Source: Labilithrix sp.
Lineage (GTDB): Bacteria > Myxococcota_A > Polyangia > Polyangiales > Polyangiaceae
DNA: 64,000 nucleotides
Direction: 5' to 3'
Assembly (NCBI GenBank): GCA_019637155.1
Contig: JAHBWE010000031.1
Span: forward strand, 40,377-104,376
The position numbers were made by a program, and so were the translations under genes. Below the pieces are notes generated by a model. It had not been told where the DNA came from, searched no databases, and worked only from the letters and a program-made list of their open reading frames with translations. Below, one piece after another: positions 36,984 through 46,245 of this stretch; the stretch's first letter is position 1, and the number at the start of each line of letters is the position of its first letter.

Positions 36984-38602
36984 GCCTGGGGCCCGCCCTT
37001 GGCCTCGGCTTCCGGCGGGGGGTCCGCGCTCGCGAGGGCGCGGCGGCGTTCCACTGCGCGGGCGCGGGCGCCGAGGCTGCGGAGGGCGCGTTCGGCGCGG
37101 GCTTGTGAGGCGCGGACGCGCATCTTCACCGCCTGGCGCACGACCTCCTCGACCGGCGCGAGCGCGCCCGGCTCGCCCTCGAGCGCGGGCTCGAACGACG
37201 GCATCGTCCAGCGTACGTCGACGTGGCGCGCGCGGAGCTTCCTCAGCCCGCGCGCGACCGCGTCGCCGTCGGGCGAGGGTGGCGGCGCCCAGACGTGCAC
37301 GATGCTCGGCTTCTTCTTCTTCTCGAGCGCGATCTTCTCGAGCGCCGCGCCGAGCTGGAGCTCCGCCTTCTCGCGCTCGCCGTCGACGCGCGGCGGCACC
37401 TCGATCCCGAACGCCGCGAGGTAGTGCCGGAGCCGCTGCTCGCGCGGCGTCGGCGCGTGCGGCAGGCGCGGCGCGAACGGCGCGCGGACGCGCAGCGCCT
37501 CGGCGCGCGTCGCGAGGGAGTCGAGGTTGTTCCGCGGCACGTCGGCGAGGCCGCGCGGATCGAGCGGCCGGAGGTGCTCCGCGACCCGCGCCGCGAGCTC
37601 CGACTCGCCCTCCTCCGAGCGATCGGCGTCGACCGCGCTCGCCGTGCTCGCGAGCGCCGCGACGATGCGCGTCGCTTGCTGGGGCCCCGAGTCCGCCGCG
37701 AGCCACGTGCGCACGCGCGACGCGAAGACGACGAGGCCGACCTTGTCGCCGCGCGCGAGGTGGCGCGCCGCGACGCCGCCGACCTCGTCGACCGCGATGT
37801 CGAGCGGCGCACGCCCCTCTTCGCCCGCCCACAGCTCCACCGACGCGTCGATGACGAGCCACACGATGTCGCGCTCCTCGCGCTCCATCTCGCGTACGAG
37901 GAGCGTCCCGCGCCGCGCGCTCGCGCGCCACGCGATGCGCTTGAACGGATCGCCGGGTACGTGCTCGCGCAGCTCCTTCAGCTGCTCGCCGTCGCCCGTG
38001 AGCGGCGCCGATCGTCCGGCCGGCGCGGCGGCGCGCGCGCGCCCGCCCTTCGCCGTCTCGAGCATCGCGAGGAGCGGCTTCGGCACGACCTCGATGCCGT
38101 GCGGGTTCGCGAACATGAGCGGGACCTCGTAGAGCCCCTCGCCGCCGAGCGGCGTGCCGCGCACCTCGAGCGCGATGCCGTGCATGCCCCAGCGGCCGAC
38201 GCGCTTCGCCCGCACCTTCACGTCGAAGCGCACCTTCGAGGCGGCGGGCAGGTCGAGCACCGGCGGATCGATCGTGACGTCGAGCATGCTCGACGCGACC
38301 GGGCGGAGCGACACGCCGCGCGCGTCGTCGAAGCCGCGGTTCCGGAGCTCCGCCTCGATCACGACCTCGCCCCCGCGATCGACGCGCGTCACGCGGCGGG
38401 TCATGCTCCACACCATCTCGAAGCCGGAGGCGCGGATGCGCGTGACGGTGGCGAGCGCGAGCGCGCGCCCGAGCGTGATCGCGAGCAGCATCGCGCCGCC
38501 GAACGCGACCGCGGCGCTGACCTTCGCCGCGACCCCGACCGCCACCATCGCGGCGCCGGCGAGGGCGACCTGGAAGGTGTTGCGCGTCGGGTGGAGCTGC
38601 AT
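36980..38602 (-). CDS. DUF58 domain protein with VWA-like fold
   Basis: The 540-residue protein has two N-terminal hydrophobic helices (residues 10-55), then a beta-rich segment, then the DUF58 motif ELREHVPGDPFKRIAWRASA near 210-230 and a VWA-like region starting with IVWLVIDASVE. DUF58 proteins are partners of MoxR ATPases in protein or peptide assembly. It ends with a basic helical tail. ATG at 38602 is 2 bases after the moxR stop. Its stop overlaps rsmA by 4 bases. Role: a MoxR client or co-factor, inferred from family and context. Confidence 0.88.
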   Translation of the reverse strand: MQLHPTRNTFQVALAGAAMVAVGVAAKVSAAVAFGGAMLLAITLGRALALATVTRIRASGFEMVWSMTRRVTRVDRGGEVVIEAELRNRGFDDARGVSLRPVASSMLDVTIDPPVLDLPAASKVRFDVKVRAKRVGRWGMHGIALEVRGTPLGGEGLYEVPLMFANPHGIEVVPKPLLAMLETAKGGRARAAAPAGRSAPLTGDGEQLKELREHVPGDPFKRIAWRASARRGTLLVREMEREERDIVWLVIDASVELWAGEEGRAPLDIAVDEVGGVAARHLARGDKVGLVVFASRVRTWLAADSGPQQATRIVAALASTASAVDADRSEEGESELAARVAEHLRPLDPRGLADVPRNNLDSLATRAEALRVRAPFAPRLPHAPTPREQRLRHYLAAFGIEVPPRVDGEREKAELQLGAALEKIALEKKKKPSIVHVWAPPPSPDGDAVARGLRKLRARHVDVRWTMPSFEPALEGEPGALAPVEEVVRQAVKMRVRASQARAERALRSLGARARAVERRRALASADPPPEAEAKGGPQA

Positions 38603-38604
38603 CG

Positions 38605-39611
<1,007 letters not shown>

Positions 39612-39615
<4 letters not shown>

Positions 39616-40970
39616 GAGACCACCCCGGGCGTGGCGCGGGTGCGCACCGCCTCGACGAGCTGCTTCACCGAGCGCGCGATGGACACGACCTCCTGATCAC
39701 GAACCGACTGCACCATGCCACCGCTGCGCTGAAAAACGACCATGGTCTCGACGTTTGCCATTCGTAGCAGAAGCTTGCGGAGGGCGATCATCCCTTCGGC
39801 GTCGAGGAGGTTTCGCTCGCCGATTTGGGTGAGGAGCTCCTGGTGGCCGGGGACCTTCGTGAGGCCGAGCACTTGGGCCATCTGCTCTTCGAGCGCGGAC
39901 TTCAGCTCCAGGATCGCGAGCACGCGCGTGGTCTGCGGCGCGCCGATGACGGCGGCGTGCCCCGCGACGCCGCCCTGGGCCACGGCCGGCACCCGCCGCG
40001 TGAACCGCGGGACGAGCGGTTTGTGGAGCCGCCCCGCGCGCGACCCGACCCACACGACGAGCGCCAGCCCGAGCGCGATCGACGCGCTCCACGCCAGGAT
40101 CGCGGGGAGCCCCTCTTTTCTGATCTGATCGAGGAGATCGCGGAGATCGCGGAGGAAAGACGAGAACGCGTTCTCCGAGCCGCCGTAGGCGCCCCTCTGC
40201 TCGAAGGTGCCGGACGCGATGAACAGCCGGCCGCCGCGCTTGCCCCACGCGTCGCTGTCGACGGCGTAGTGAATGAGCCCGCGCGCGAAGGCCTTGTTCC
40301 CCGCGTACCGCAGCATCGAGTTCATCACGATCGACGGGTCGCCGACCGCGAGGAGGCGGCCTTTTCCGACCGCTCCCGCCACCGCGACCGTCACGTCCGG
40401 ATCGTGGTTCGACGAGCGGATCTTGAGGACGGGCGAGAGGTCGGGATGCCCCAACCCCACGGGATGATTCGTGACGACGCGGTTCACGTCGGACACGACC
40501 GGGTGCGCGCTCGCGGGCTCGGCGAGGGCGAGCTGCGGGTTGCGACGCAGGCACTCGGCCGGGCTTCGGGGCGCGGGCACGCGCCGCATGTTGAAGGCGG
40601 TGAGCAGCGATTCGCCACGCCCGTAGTCGTCGAGCATCACGACGCGGCCGCCCTCGCGCATGAACTTCGAGAGCTCGCCCTCGTCGAGCGAGCGCTCCGG
40701 ATAGAGGAGGAGGAGCCCGTCCTCCGGCTTCAGCTCGGAGAAGTCGATCTGCGACGTCGGCACGACCTGGCCCGCCGGCAACTCCGCCTTCGCGAGGCGC
40801 ACCAGCTCCGACGCGCCCTCCCAATCGTCCCCGGTGAGGTCGAACGGGATGGCCCACGCGGTGCCTCCCGCGAAAACCACGAACAAGACGACGCAAACGC
40901 GCAGAATGCACGTGCTGGTGGCCAGACGGGGAACGGTCGAGCTTCGTCGACGCACTGCGCTGAGACACAC
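39612..40970 (-). CDS. DUF4350-like membrane protein of the MoxR-DUF58 operon
   Basis: The 452-residue protein has a signal-like N-terminal helix (ILRVCVVLFVVFAGGTAWA, about 22-40), an extracytoplasmic domain with a late FxREGGRVVMLDDYG-type Rossmann-like motif near 105-118, a second helix near 300-320 (LAWSASIALGLALVVWVG) and a cytoplasmic C-terminus. Proteins of this kind carry a DUF4350 domain next to MoxR and DUF58 genes. The GTG at 40970 is the start; it could begin slightly later. It is the first gene of an operon ending in rsmA; its stop overlaps moxR by 4 bases. The domain name is by motif and context. Confidence 0.72.
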
Positions 40971-41065
40971 GGTAGCAAGGCGACGATCGGCCGGCTACTT
41001 GACCCGATCGAACCGGTTGCTAGCTTCAACAGAAGCAGTCGTTCTGGTCTTGGCTAGGACTCACC

Positions 41066-41230
41066 ATGCTCCCTCCGTTCATCATCGAGCAGATCCGAAA
41101 GCGCGAAGAAGAAGAGAGGAAGCGGTACGACCAGCCGCACCTCGAGCTGCCGTTGGCCCCGCCCGGCCCCCCCCGCCGCCGCGAAGAGCCGGACGAGGGC
41201 AAGCGCGGCGTCATCATCATCGAGCTGTAA
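41066..41230 (+). CDS. 54-residue conserved-looking microprotein
   Basis: A 55-codon frame encodes a protein starting LPPFIIEQIRKREEEERKR, continuing through a Pro-rich middle and ending GKRGVIIIEL. Third positions are G or C almost throughout, and the frame opens at an ATG and closes just before the next gene (49 bases ahead). The amphipathic, charged helix followed by a hydrophobic end looks like short proteins seen in other Deltaproteobacteria-like genomes, but this is recall of the pattern, not a search. It is a cytosolic unknown. No function is proposed. Confidence 0.7.
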   Translation: MLPPFIIEQIRKREEEERKRYDQPHLELPLAPPGPPRRREEPDEGKRGVIIIEL

Positions 41231-41279
41231 GGGTTCGAGCTTCTTTCGAAGGGCCGCCTGTACTAGGGTCCCGTGGCCT

Positions 41280-43046
41280 ATGGGCTTTCTTGGAGGATGC
41301 CCGCGCGGTGTCGCTCTCTTGGCGCTGGCCGTCGCGGCGAGCGGCGGCTGTTACGACACCGGGGACGGGAGCGCGCCGCCGTCGGATCGGCTCTATTTCC
41401 CCGTCGGGCTCCAGGTCTCGCACGGCGGGACGGTGCTCTACGCCGTCAACTCCGACTTCGACCTGCAATACAACGGCGGGACGCTGCAGGCCTACGACCT
41501 CCGGCTGATCCGGCAGCACGCGCTCCTCACCATCGCGAACCCCGCCGATCCCGCCCTCCTGCCCGTCCTCGTGCGCCCGCCGAACGCCAACGCGTGCCCC
41601 GGCCCGCCCGAGCCCGGCCGGCAGCCGCTCGGCGAGACGTGCGCGCCCCCGGTCCGGGCGCAGGCGTACATCCGCGACTCCGTCATCATCGGCGCGTTCG
41701 CGACCGAGCTGCTCCTCTCTCCGCTCACGAAGGACCTCGTCCCCCAGACGCCCAAGCTGCACGCGAACGAGGAGCTGCCGCCCGCGGCGCAGACCTCGGT
41801 CGACCGCCTCTTCGCGCCCGTGCGCGGGAACGCGACGCTCACGTGGGCGACGATCGCGCGCGACGACTTCACGAGCGCGCCGGCGCAAGGCGACACGAAG
41901 GCGACCTACGCGCCGTTCCGGATCCAGTGCGGGCAGGACGCGGGCAACCGCTGCGACGGCCTGCACGCGGTCGGCGACGATCCGAACGAGCAGAACAACA
42001 CCCGCCGCATCACGCTGCCGGGCGAGCCGTTCGGCGCGACGATCAGCGAGGACGGCACCGCGCTGGTGATGACCCACCAGAACGACACGAAGACGTCGCT
42101 GTTCTTGACCGGCCTCGCGCGCGACAAGAACGACGCCGACCTCGCCCAGAGCCCCCCGTCGCTCCAGTTCGTCGTCGACAGCCTGCCGGTCGGCGGGGTC
42201 GGCATCACGCCCGTGCCGCACGATCGCGACGCGTTCCTCGGCGTCACCGCGCTCCCGCGCCCCGCGTTCTTCCAGACCAGCCGCTCGATCCCGCAGGTCA
42301 GCCTCCTCCGCCAGTACGCGGACGACACCGGCGGCGTGGCCGCGTCGACGCCGCGTCCCTTCCTCGACTTCGAGTCCGCCTTCCCGATCTCGGCGAGCGC
42401 GAACGGCGCCGACTCGCGCGGCATCGTCGTCGACCCCACCCCGCGCCTCGCGTGCAAGGCGAAGGTGACCGCGACGGACGAAGCGACGCGCGATCGCGAG
42501 ATCGCGGCCTGCGCGCGGAAGCCGGCGCGCGCGTTCATCGCGAACCGATCGCCGGCGGCGCTGCTCGTCGGCGAGGTCGGCGCGAACGGGCCGGTCGGGC
42601 TCGACGGCGTCGCGACCTACGACCCCGATCGCCTGCGGATCCACACCTCGGTCCCGCTCTCGGCGGGCCCGTCGAAGGTGTATATTGCACCTATCGTCGA
42701 CAAGGACGGCGCCTACGCGCTCCGCGTGTTCGCGGTCTGCTTCGACTCGGCGACGGTCTTCGTCTACGACCCCGACGCCGGCGTGCTCGAGAACGTCATC
42801 CGCGTCGGGGTCGGACCCTTCTCGATGGCCTTCGACCCGTTCGACCTCGACGAGGTCGCGCGCCACGTACAGGTGCCGATCGACGCGCGCGATCAGAACG
42901 TCCGGCGCTACCGCTTCGCGTACCTCGCCAGCTTCACGCAGTCGTACGTGCAGGTCATCGACCTCGACAACGCGGTGCCGAGCACGGCGACGTTCGAGCG
43001 CGTCGTCTTCACGCTCGGCGAGCCGACGAACCCGAAGGGCTCCTGA
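41280..43046 (+). CDS. Large lipoprotein, YncE-like propeller candidate (1)
   Basis: The 588-residue protein has a lipoprotein signal with Cys (ASGGC, about residue 24) and a soluble body with propeller-like strand sequences (GTVLYAVNSDFDLQYNGGTL, GATISEDGTALVMTHQND, PFSMAFDPFDLDEVARHVQV). These resemble YncE/lactonase-type blades in which a phrase SxDGxxLxV repeats. No catalytic residues are evident. The gene is followed after 1 base by the next lipoprotein, so the two are surely co-transcribed. Both probably sit on the outer membrane. Function is unknown. Confidence 0.7.
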   Translation: MGFLGGCPRGVALLALAVAASGGCYDTGDGSAPPSDRLYFPVGLQVSHGGTVLYAVNSDFDLQYNGGTLQAYDLRLIRQHALLTIANPADPALLPVLVRPPNANACPGPPEPGRQPLGETCAPPVRAQAYIRDSVIIGAFATELLLSPLTKDLVPQTPKLHANEELPPAAQTSVDRLFAPVRGNATLTWATIARDDFTSAPAQGDTKATYAPFRIQCGQDAGNRCDGLHAVGDDPNEQNNTRRITLPGEPFGATISEDGTALVMTHQNDTKTSLFLTGLARDKNDADLAQSPPSLQFVVDSLPVGGVGITPVPHDRDAFLGVTALPRPAFFQTSRSIPQVSLLRQYADDTGGVAASTPRPFLDFESAFPISASANGADSRGIVVDPTPRLACKAKVTATDEATRDREIAACARKPARAFIANRSPAALLVGEVGANGPVGLDGVATYDPDRLRIHTSVPLSAGPSKVYIAPIVDKDGAYALRVFAVCFDSATVFVYDPDAGVLENVIRVGVGPFSMAFDPFDLDEVARHVQVPIDARDQNVRRYRFAYLASFTQSYVQVIDLDNAVPSTATFERVVFTLGEPTNPKGS

Positions 43047-43047
43047 G

Positions 43048-46000
43048 ATGCGAGCGCTGCGACTCCGCCTCTTGCTCCTCGCGTGCGCGGTCCTCACGAT
43101 CGCGGGCGTGCTCTTCGCGTGCTCGCAGACGCCGACGAGCGTACCGATCCGCACCTTCGAGCGCGCGCAGCGGGTCGACACGATCTGCCTCCGCGTCCGC
43201 GGCCCCGACGCGCCGGAGCCGCTCCCGCCCGCGGGCTGCGCGCCGGTGCCGCCGTTCGGCGACGGCAGCGTCCTCGAGAACCAGCTCTTCGCGCTCGTCA
43301 CGCAGACCACGCGCGGCGAGGTCGCGGTCGTGAACCTCAGCGCCTCCGAGGTCGTCGATCAGAACCACGCCGTCCCCGGCCTGAACTTCCTCCCCGTCGG
43401 CGCGATCCCGACCGACGTCGCCGCGACGCCCGACGGACGCATGGCCTTCGTCGCCGCGGCGGAGCCGAACAAGTTCGCGATCTACGGCATCCCCGGTCAC
43501 CGCATCATGGGCGACCGCGCGCCGCGCCGCGATCCGGACGGCCCCACCACCCTCGGCTCGTGGCCGGTCTGCCGCCTCCCGCAGCGGCCGGGCGCGCTCA
43601 GCGTCGTGCCGCGCGGCACGCTCGACGACCTCGCCGCCTACGAGCTCGTCGTCGTCCTCCCCGGCGATCGCGTGAACCCGGCGAAGATCGTCACGATCGA
43701 TCCGAAGCCCTTCCTCCGCGCGACGCCGCGCAAGAACGGCGCGGGCGACGTGCTCGACGACTTCGGCGCCGGCCCGTCGCTGCCGCCCGGAGAGCTCGTG
43801 GACTGCCCCGTCACCTCCGCGATCGAGCTCGCCGGCGGCGACGCGATCCCGGCGTCGTTCGTCCCCGGCGCGCGCTGGGACGACGGCGTGAAGTGGGTCG
43901 ACGGCGGCATCGACCTGACGTGCGCGGCCGCCGATCGACCGGCGAGCTGCGGCCTGCGTCCGTGCGCGTGCCCGAGCCGCCTCGCCGGACCCGACGGCGG
44001 CGCGCCGCTCCCCGTCGACGGTGGGGCGGAGACGTGCGAGCCCGACGCCGGCGGCGACGCCGACGCCGGCGCCCCCGAGGAGGAGGTCGCGCTCGATCTC
44101 GGGCCGCTCGACGCGCCGCAGCCCGTCGCGATCGCGCGCGACGACCAGACGCTCTTCATCGCGGACGACGCGCTCCCGCTCGTGCACGTGATCGACCTCT
44201 CGACCCCGGGCGCGCCGGTGGAGCGCGAGCCCTTCGTCGTGTCGAGCCTCGCCGACCCGACGCGCGCCGCGTCGATCCGCGACCTCGCGGTGAGCCCGCC
44301 CACGCGCGAGTACAGGCGCTTCCTCTACGCCGTCGATCGCAAGGACGGCACGATCGCCGTGTTCGACGTCACGAACCTCGCGACGGCGGAGCGGACGCCG
44401 ATGCGCCGCCCGCACCCGGAGCTGAACCCGTTCCAGCCGGAGGACCGCATCGGCTTCGGCGCGCCGGTGGTGGCGGTCGCCTTCGCGCGGCACGACTTCC
44501 CGCTCAAGCGCGTGAACGGCCTCGGCCTCCCGACCGCGCAGAGCGGCCTCCTGTGCAACCCGAACCCGAACGTCGACCTGAAGGCCGATCCGAACGGCGA
44601 CCTCGGCGCGGCGTACCGCGCGAGCTCGAGCGACGTCGACGTCGGGCTCGTCCCGACCCGCCTCCGCGGCATCTTCGCGTTCGCGACGCTGACGACGGGC
44701 GAGATCGTCGCGATCGACGTCGACGACTGGGACGCGCCGTGCCGCCGCCCGCAGGACCTCTCCTCGAGCGAGTCCGGCGTCGCCGTCAACATCGGCGCGC
44801 TCTCGGTGCCGCAGCCGGCGCCCGCTCCCGGCGACGTCGATCCGTACCACGCGCCGATCCCGGCGCCAGAGAGCGTGTCGCAGGAGATCTTCTTCCCCGT
44901 CTCCGCGCCGCACCGCATCCGCTCGACGTTCCTCCTCCGCGACGACCTCACGACCGGCAAACACGTCCCGTACCTGCCGTCCGCGCCGTCGATCACGGGG
45001 ACCGGCGCGCCGCTCGCGCTCTTCGGTCAGGGCAGCGAGGCGACGCCGCGCCTCCGTCCCACCGCCGCGCGCCCCGGCGTCTCCGCCGGCACGGAGGAGG
45101 TCGGGGTCCGCTTCTCGATCGACACGCCGGACGTCCACTTCGATCAGGAATGGACCGTGACCTACGAGGGCAAGCTCCCCGGCTTCGAGGGCCTGCCCGC
45201 GGCGATCGCGACGCGCGACGAGTACCGGACGCTCACGTTGAGCCAGCCCCAGGCGCGCTTCTGCGCGAAGGGGGTGGAGGACTGGGTCCTCGGCGCCGAG
45301 CGCGCGAACGCGGTCACGAACGCGCTCGCCGCGTCCGGCCGGCCGGGGTACTCGGAGCGCCTCGATCGCCGGATGATGGACTACGTCCAGATCACGGACG
45401 AGCTCCTCCCGGCGACGGATCCGTACTGGTCGCTGCCCGACCTGCAAGGCGCGGACGCCTGCTGGGAAGGCGAGCTCGCGCGGAGCGCGGCGGAAGATCC
45501 GCGCGTCCCCGGCCGGCGCCACGCCGCGTGCTCGAGCTATTTCGGCACCGTGCAGCAGCAGAACGCGACGCGCGATTTCCCGATCCTCGAGGCGTACGAC
45601 GACCACGTCGTCGTGGGGCGCTTCGCGACGATCGCGCCGAACAAGACGCGCGAGGCGATCTACTCCGACGCCTCGAACGTCCCGTACATGAAGCTCGCGC
45701 GCTGCTGCTTCCACAACCAGGCGGGCTTCACCGTGCGCGGCGGCGCGCAGTGGATCACCGTCGGGACGACGCTCGGCTTCATGAGCCACCTGTTGCCGGA
45801 CGCCACCGGGCGATGCGTGCCGTCCTGCGACCCGCGCGAGCAGCTCCTCAACGGGCGCGCGCCGGCGCTGCCGTACGGTCCGGGTGAGTTCGCGCCGCAC
45901 CGCGACACGCCGCTCGCGATGCGGAACCCGGCGTTCTCGTTCTTCGTCCAGAACGGCTTCACGATCGACCCCGAGTCGACGGGCGGCGGCCTCACCGCGG

Positions 46001-46227
46001 TCGACAGCGTGCCCACGCGCGAGACCTTCTACGCGTTCCAGACGCGCGGGCAGTTCAGCCCCCTCGTCATCGACCTGACCTCCGCGACCGGCTCGACCTC
46101 CGTGAACCCGCAATCGATGAGGTTCATCGAGACGCTGGGCCAGATCGCGGTCGTGGACGGCGCGGCGCAGGGGCTCGTCCTGATCGATCTCTCGCTCGTG
46201 TCCATTGCGCGCGCGCCGTACTACTGA
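43048..46227 (+). CDS. Large lipoprotein, propeller-like (2)
   Basis: The 1059-residue protein has a lipoprotein signal (LFACS near 21-25) and repeated blade-like segments such as PTDVAATPDGRMAFVAAA and QPVAIARDDQTLFIADDA. A Pro/Asp/Ala-rich inter-domain stretch (DAGGDADAG) separates two halves; the second half has several conserved-looking Cys pairs (RCCFHN, CVPSCDP). Possibly a substrate-binding or surface protein. The ATG at 43048 lies one base after the upstream stop (43046). The 3' end precedes mutS by 18 bases. It is not recognised as a known family. Confidence 0.68.
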   Translation: MRALRLRLLLLACAVLTIAGVLFACSQTPTSVPIRTFERAQRVDTICLRVRGPDAPEPLPPAGCAPVPPFGDGSVLENQLFALVTQTTRGEVAVVNLSASEVVDQNHAVPGLNFLPVGAIPTDVAATPDGRMAFVAAAEPNKFAIYGIPGHRIMGDRAPRRDPDGPTTLGSWPVCRLPQRPGALSVVPRGTLDDLAAYELVVVLPGDRVNPAKIVTIDPKPFLRATPRKNGAGDVLDDFGAGPSLPPGELVDCPVTSAIELAGGDAIPASFVPGARWDDGVKWVDGGIDLTCAAADRPASCGLRPCACPSRLAGPDGGAPLPVDGGAETCEPDAGGDADAGAPEEEVALDLGPLDAPQPVAIARDDQTLFIADDALPLVHVIDLSTPGAPVEREPFVVSSLADPTRAASIRDLAVSPPTREYRRFLYAVDRKDGTIAVFDVTNLATAERTPMRRPHPELNPFQPEDRIGFGAPVVAVAFARHDFPLKRVNGLGLPTAQSGLLCNPNPNVDLKADPNGDLGAAYRASSSDVDVGLVPTRLRGIFAFATLTTGEIVAIDVDDWDAPCRRPQDLSSSESGVAVNIGALSVPQPAPAPGDVDPYHAPIPAPESVSQEIFFPVSAPHRIRSTFLLRDDLTTGKHVPYLPSAPSITGTGAPLALFGQGSEATPRLRPTAARPGVSAGTEEVGVRFSIDTPDVHFDQEWTVTYEGKLPGFEGLPAAIATRDEYRTLTLSQPQARFCAKGVEDWVLGAERANAVTNALAASGRPGYSERLDRRMMDYVQITDELLPATDPYWSLPDLQGADACWEGELARSAAEDPRVPGRRHAACSSYFGTVQQQNATRDFPILEAYDDHVVVGRFATIAPNKTREAIYSDASNVPYMKLARCCFHNQAGFTVRGGAQWITVGTTLGFMSHLLPDATGRCVPSCDPREQLLNGRAPALPYGPGEFAPHRDTPLAMRNPAFSFFVQNGFTIDPESTGGGLTAVDSVPTRETFYAFQTRGQFSPLVIDLTSATGSTSVNPQSMRFIETLGQIAVVDGAAQGLVLIDLSLVSIARAPYY

Positions 46228-46245
46228 CAGACCTTCGTCCGTCCG

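Noticed and set aside
31491..37424. Plus-strand open frame of 1977 codons in another frame
   Set aside because: A +2 shadow of the TPR gene that runs on over minus-strand rsmA and DUF58; Arg-rich with no recognised motif.
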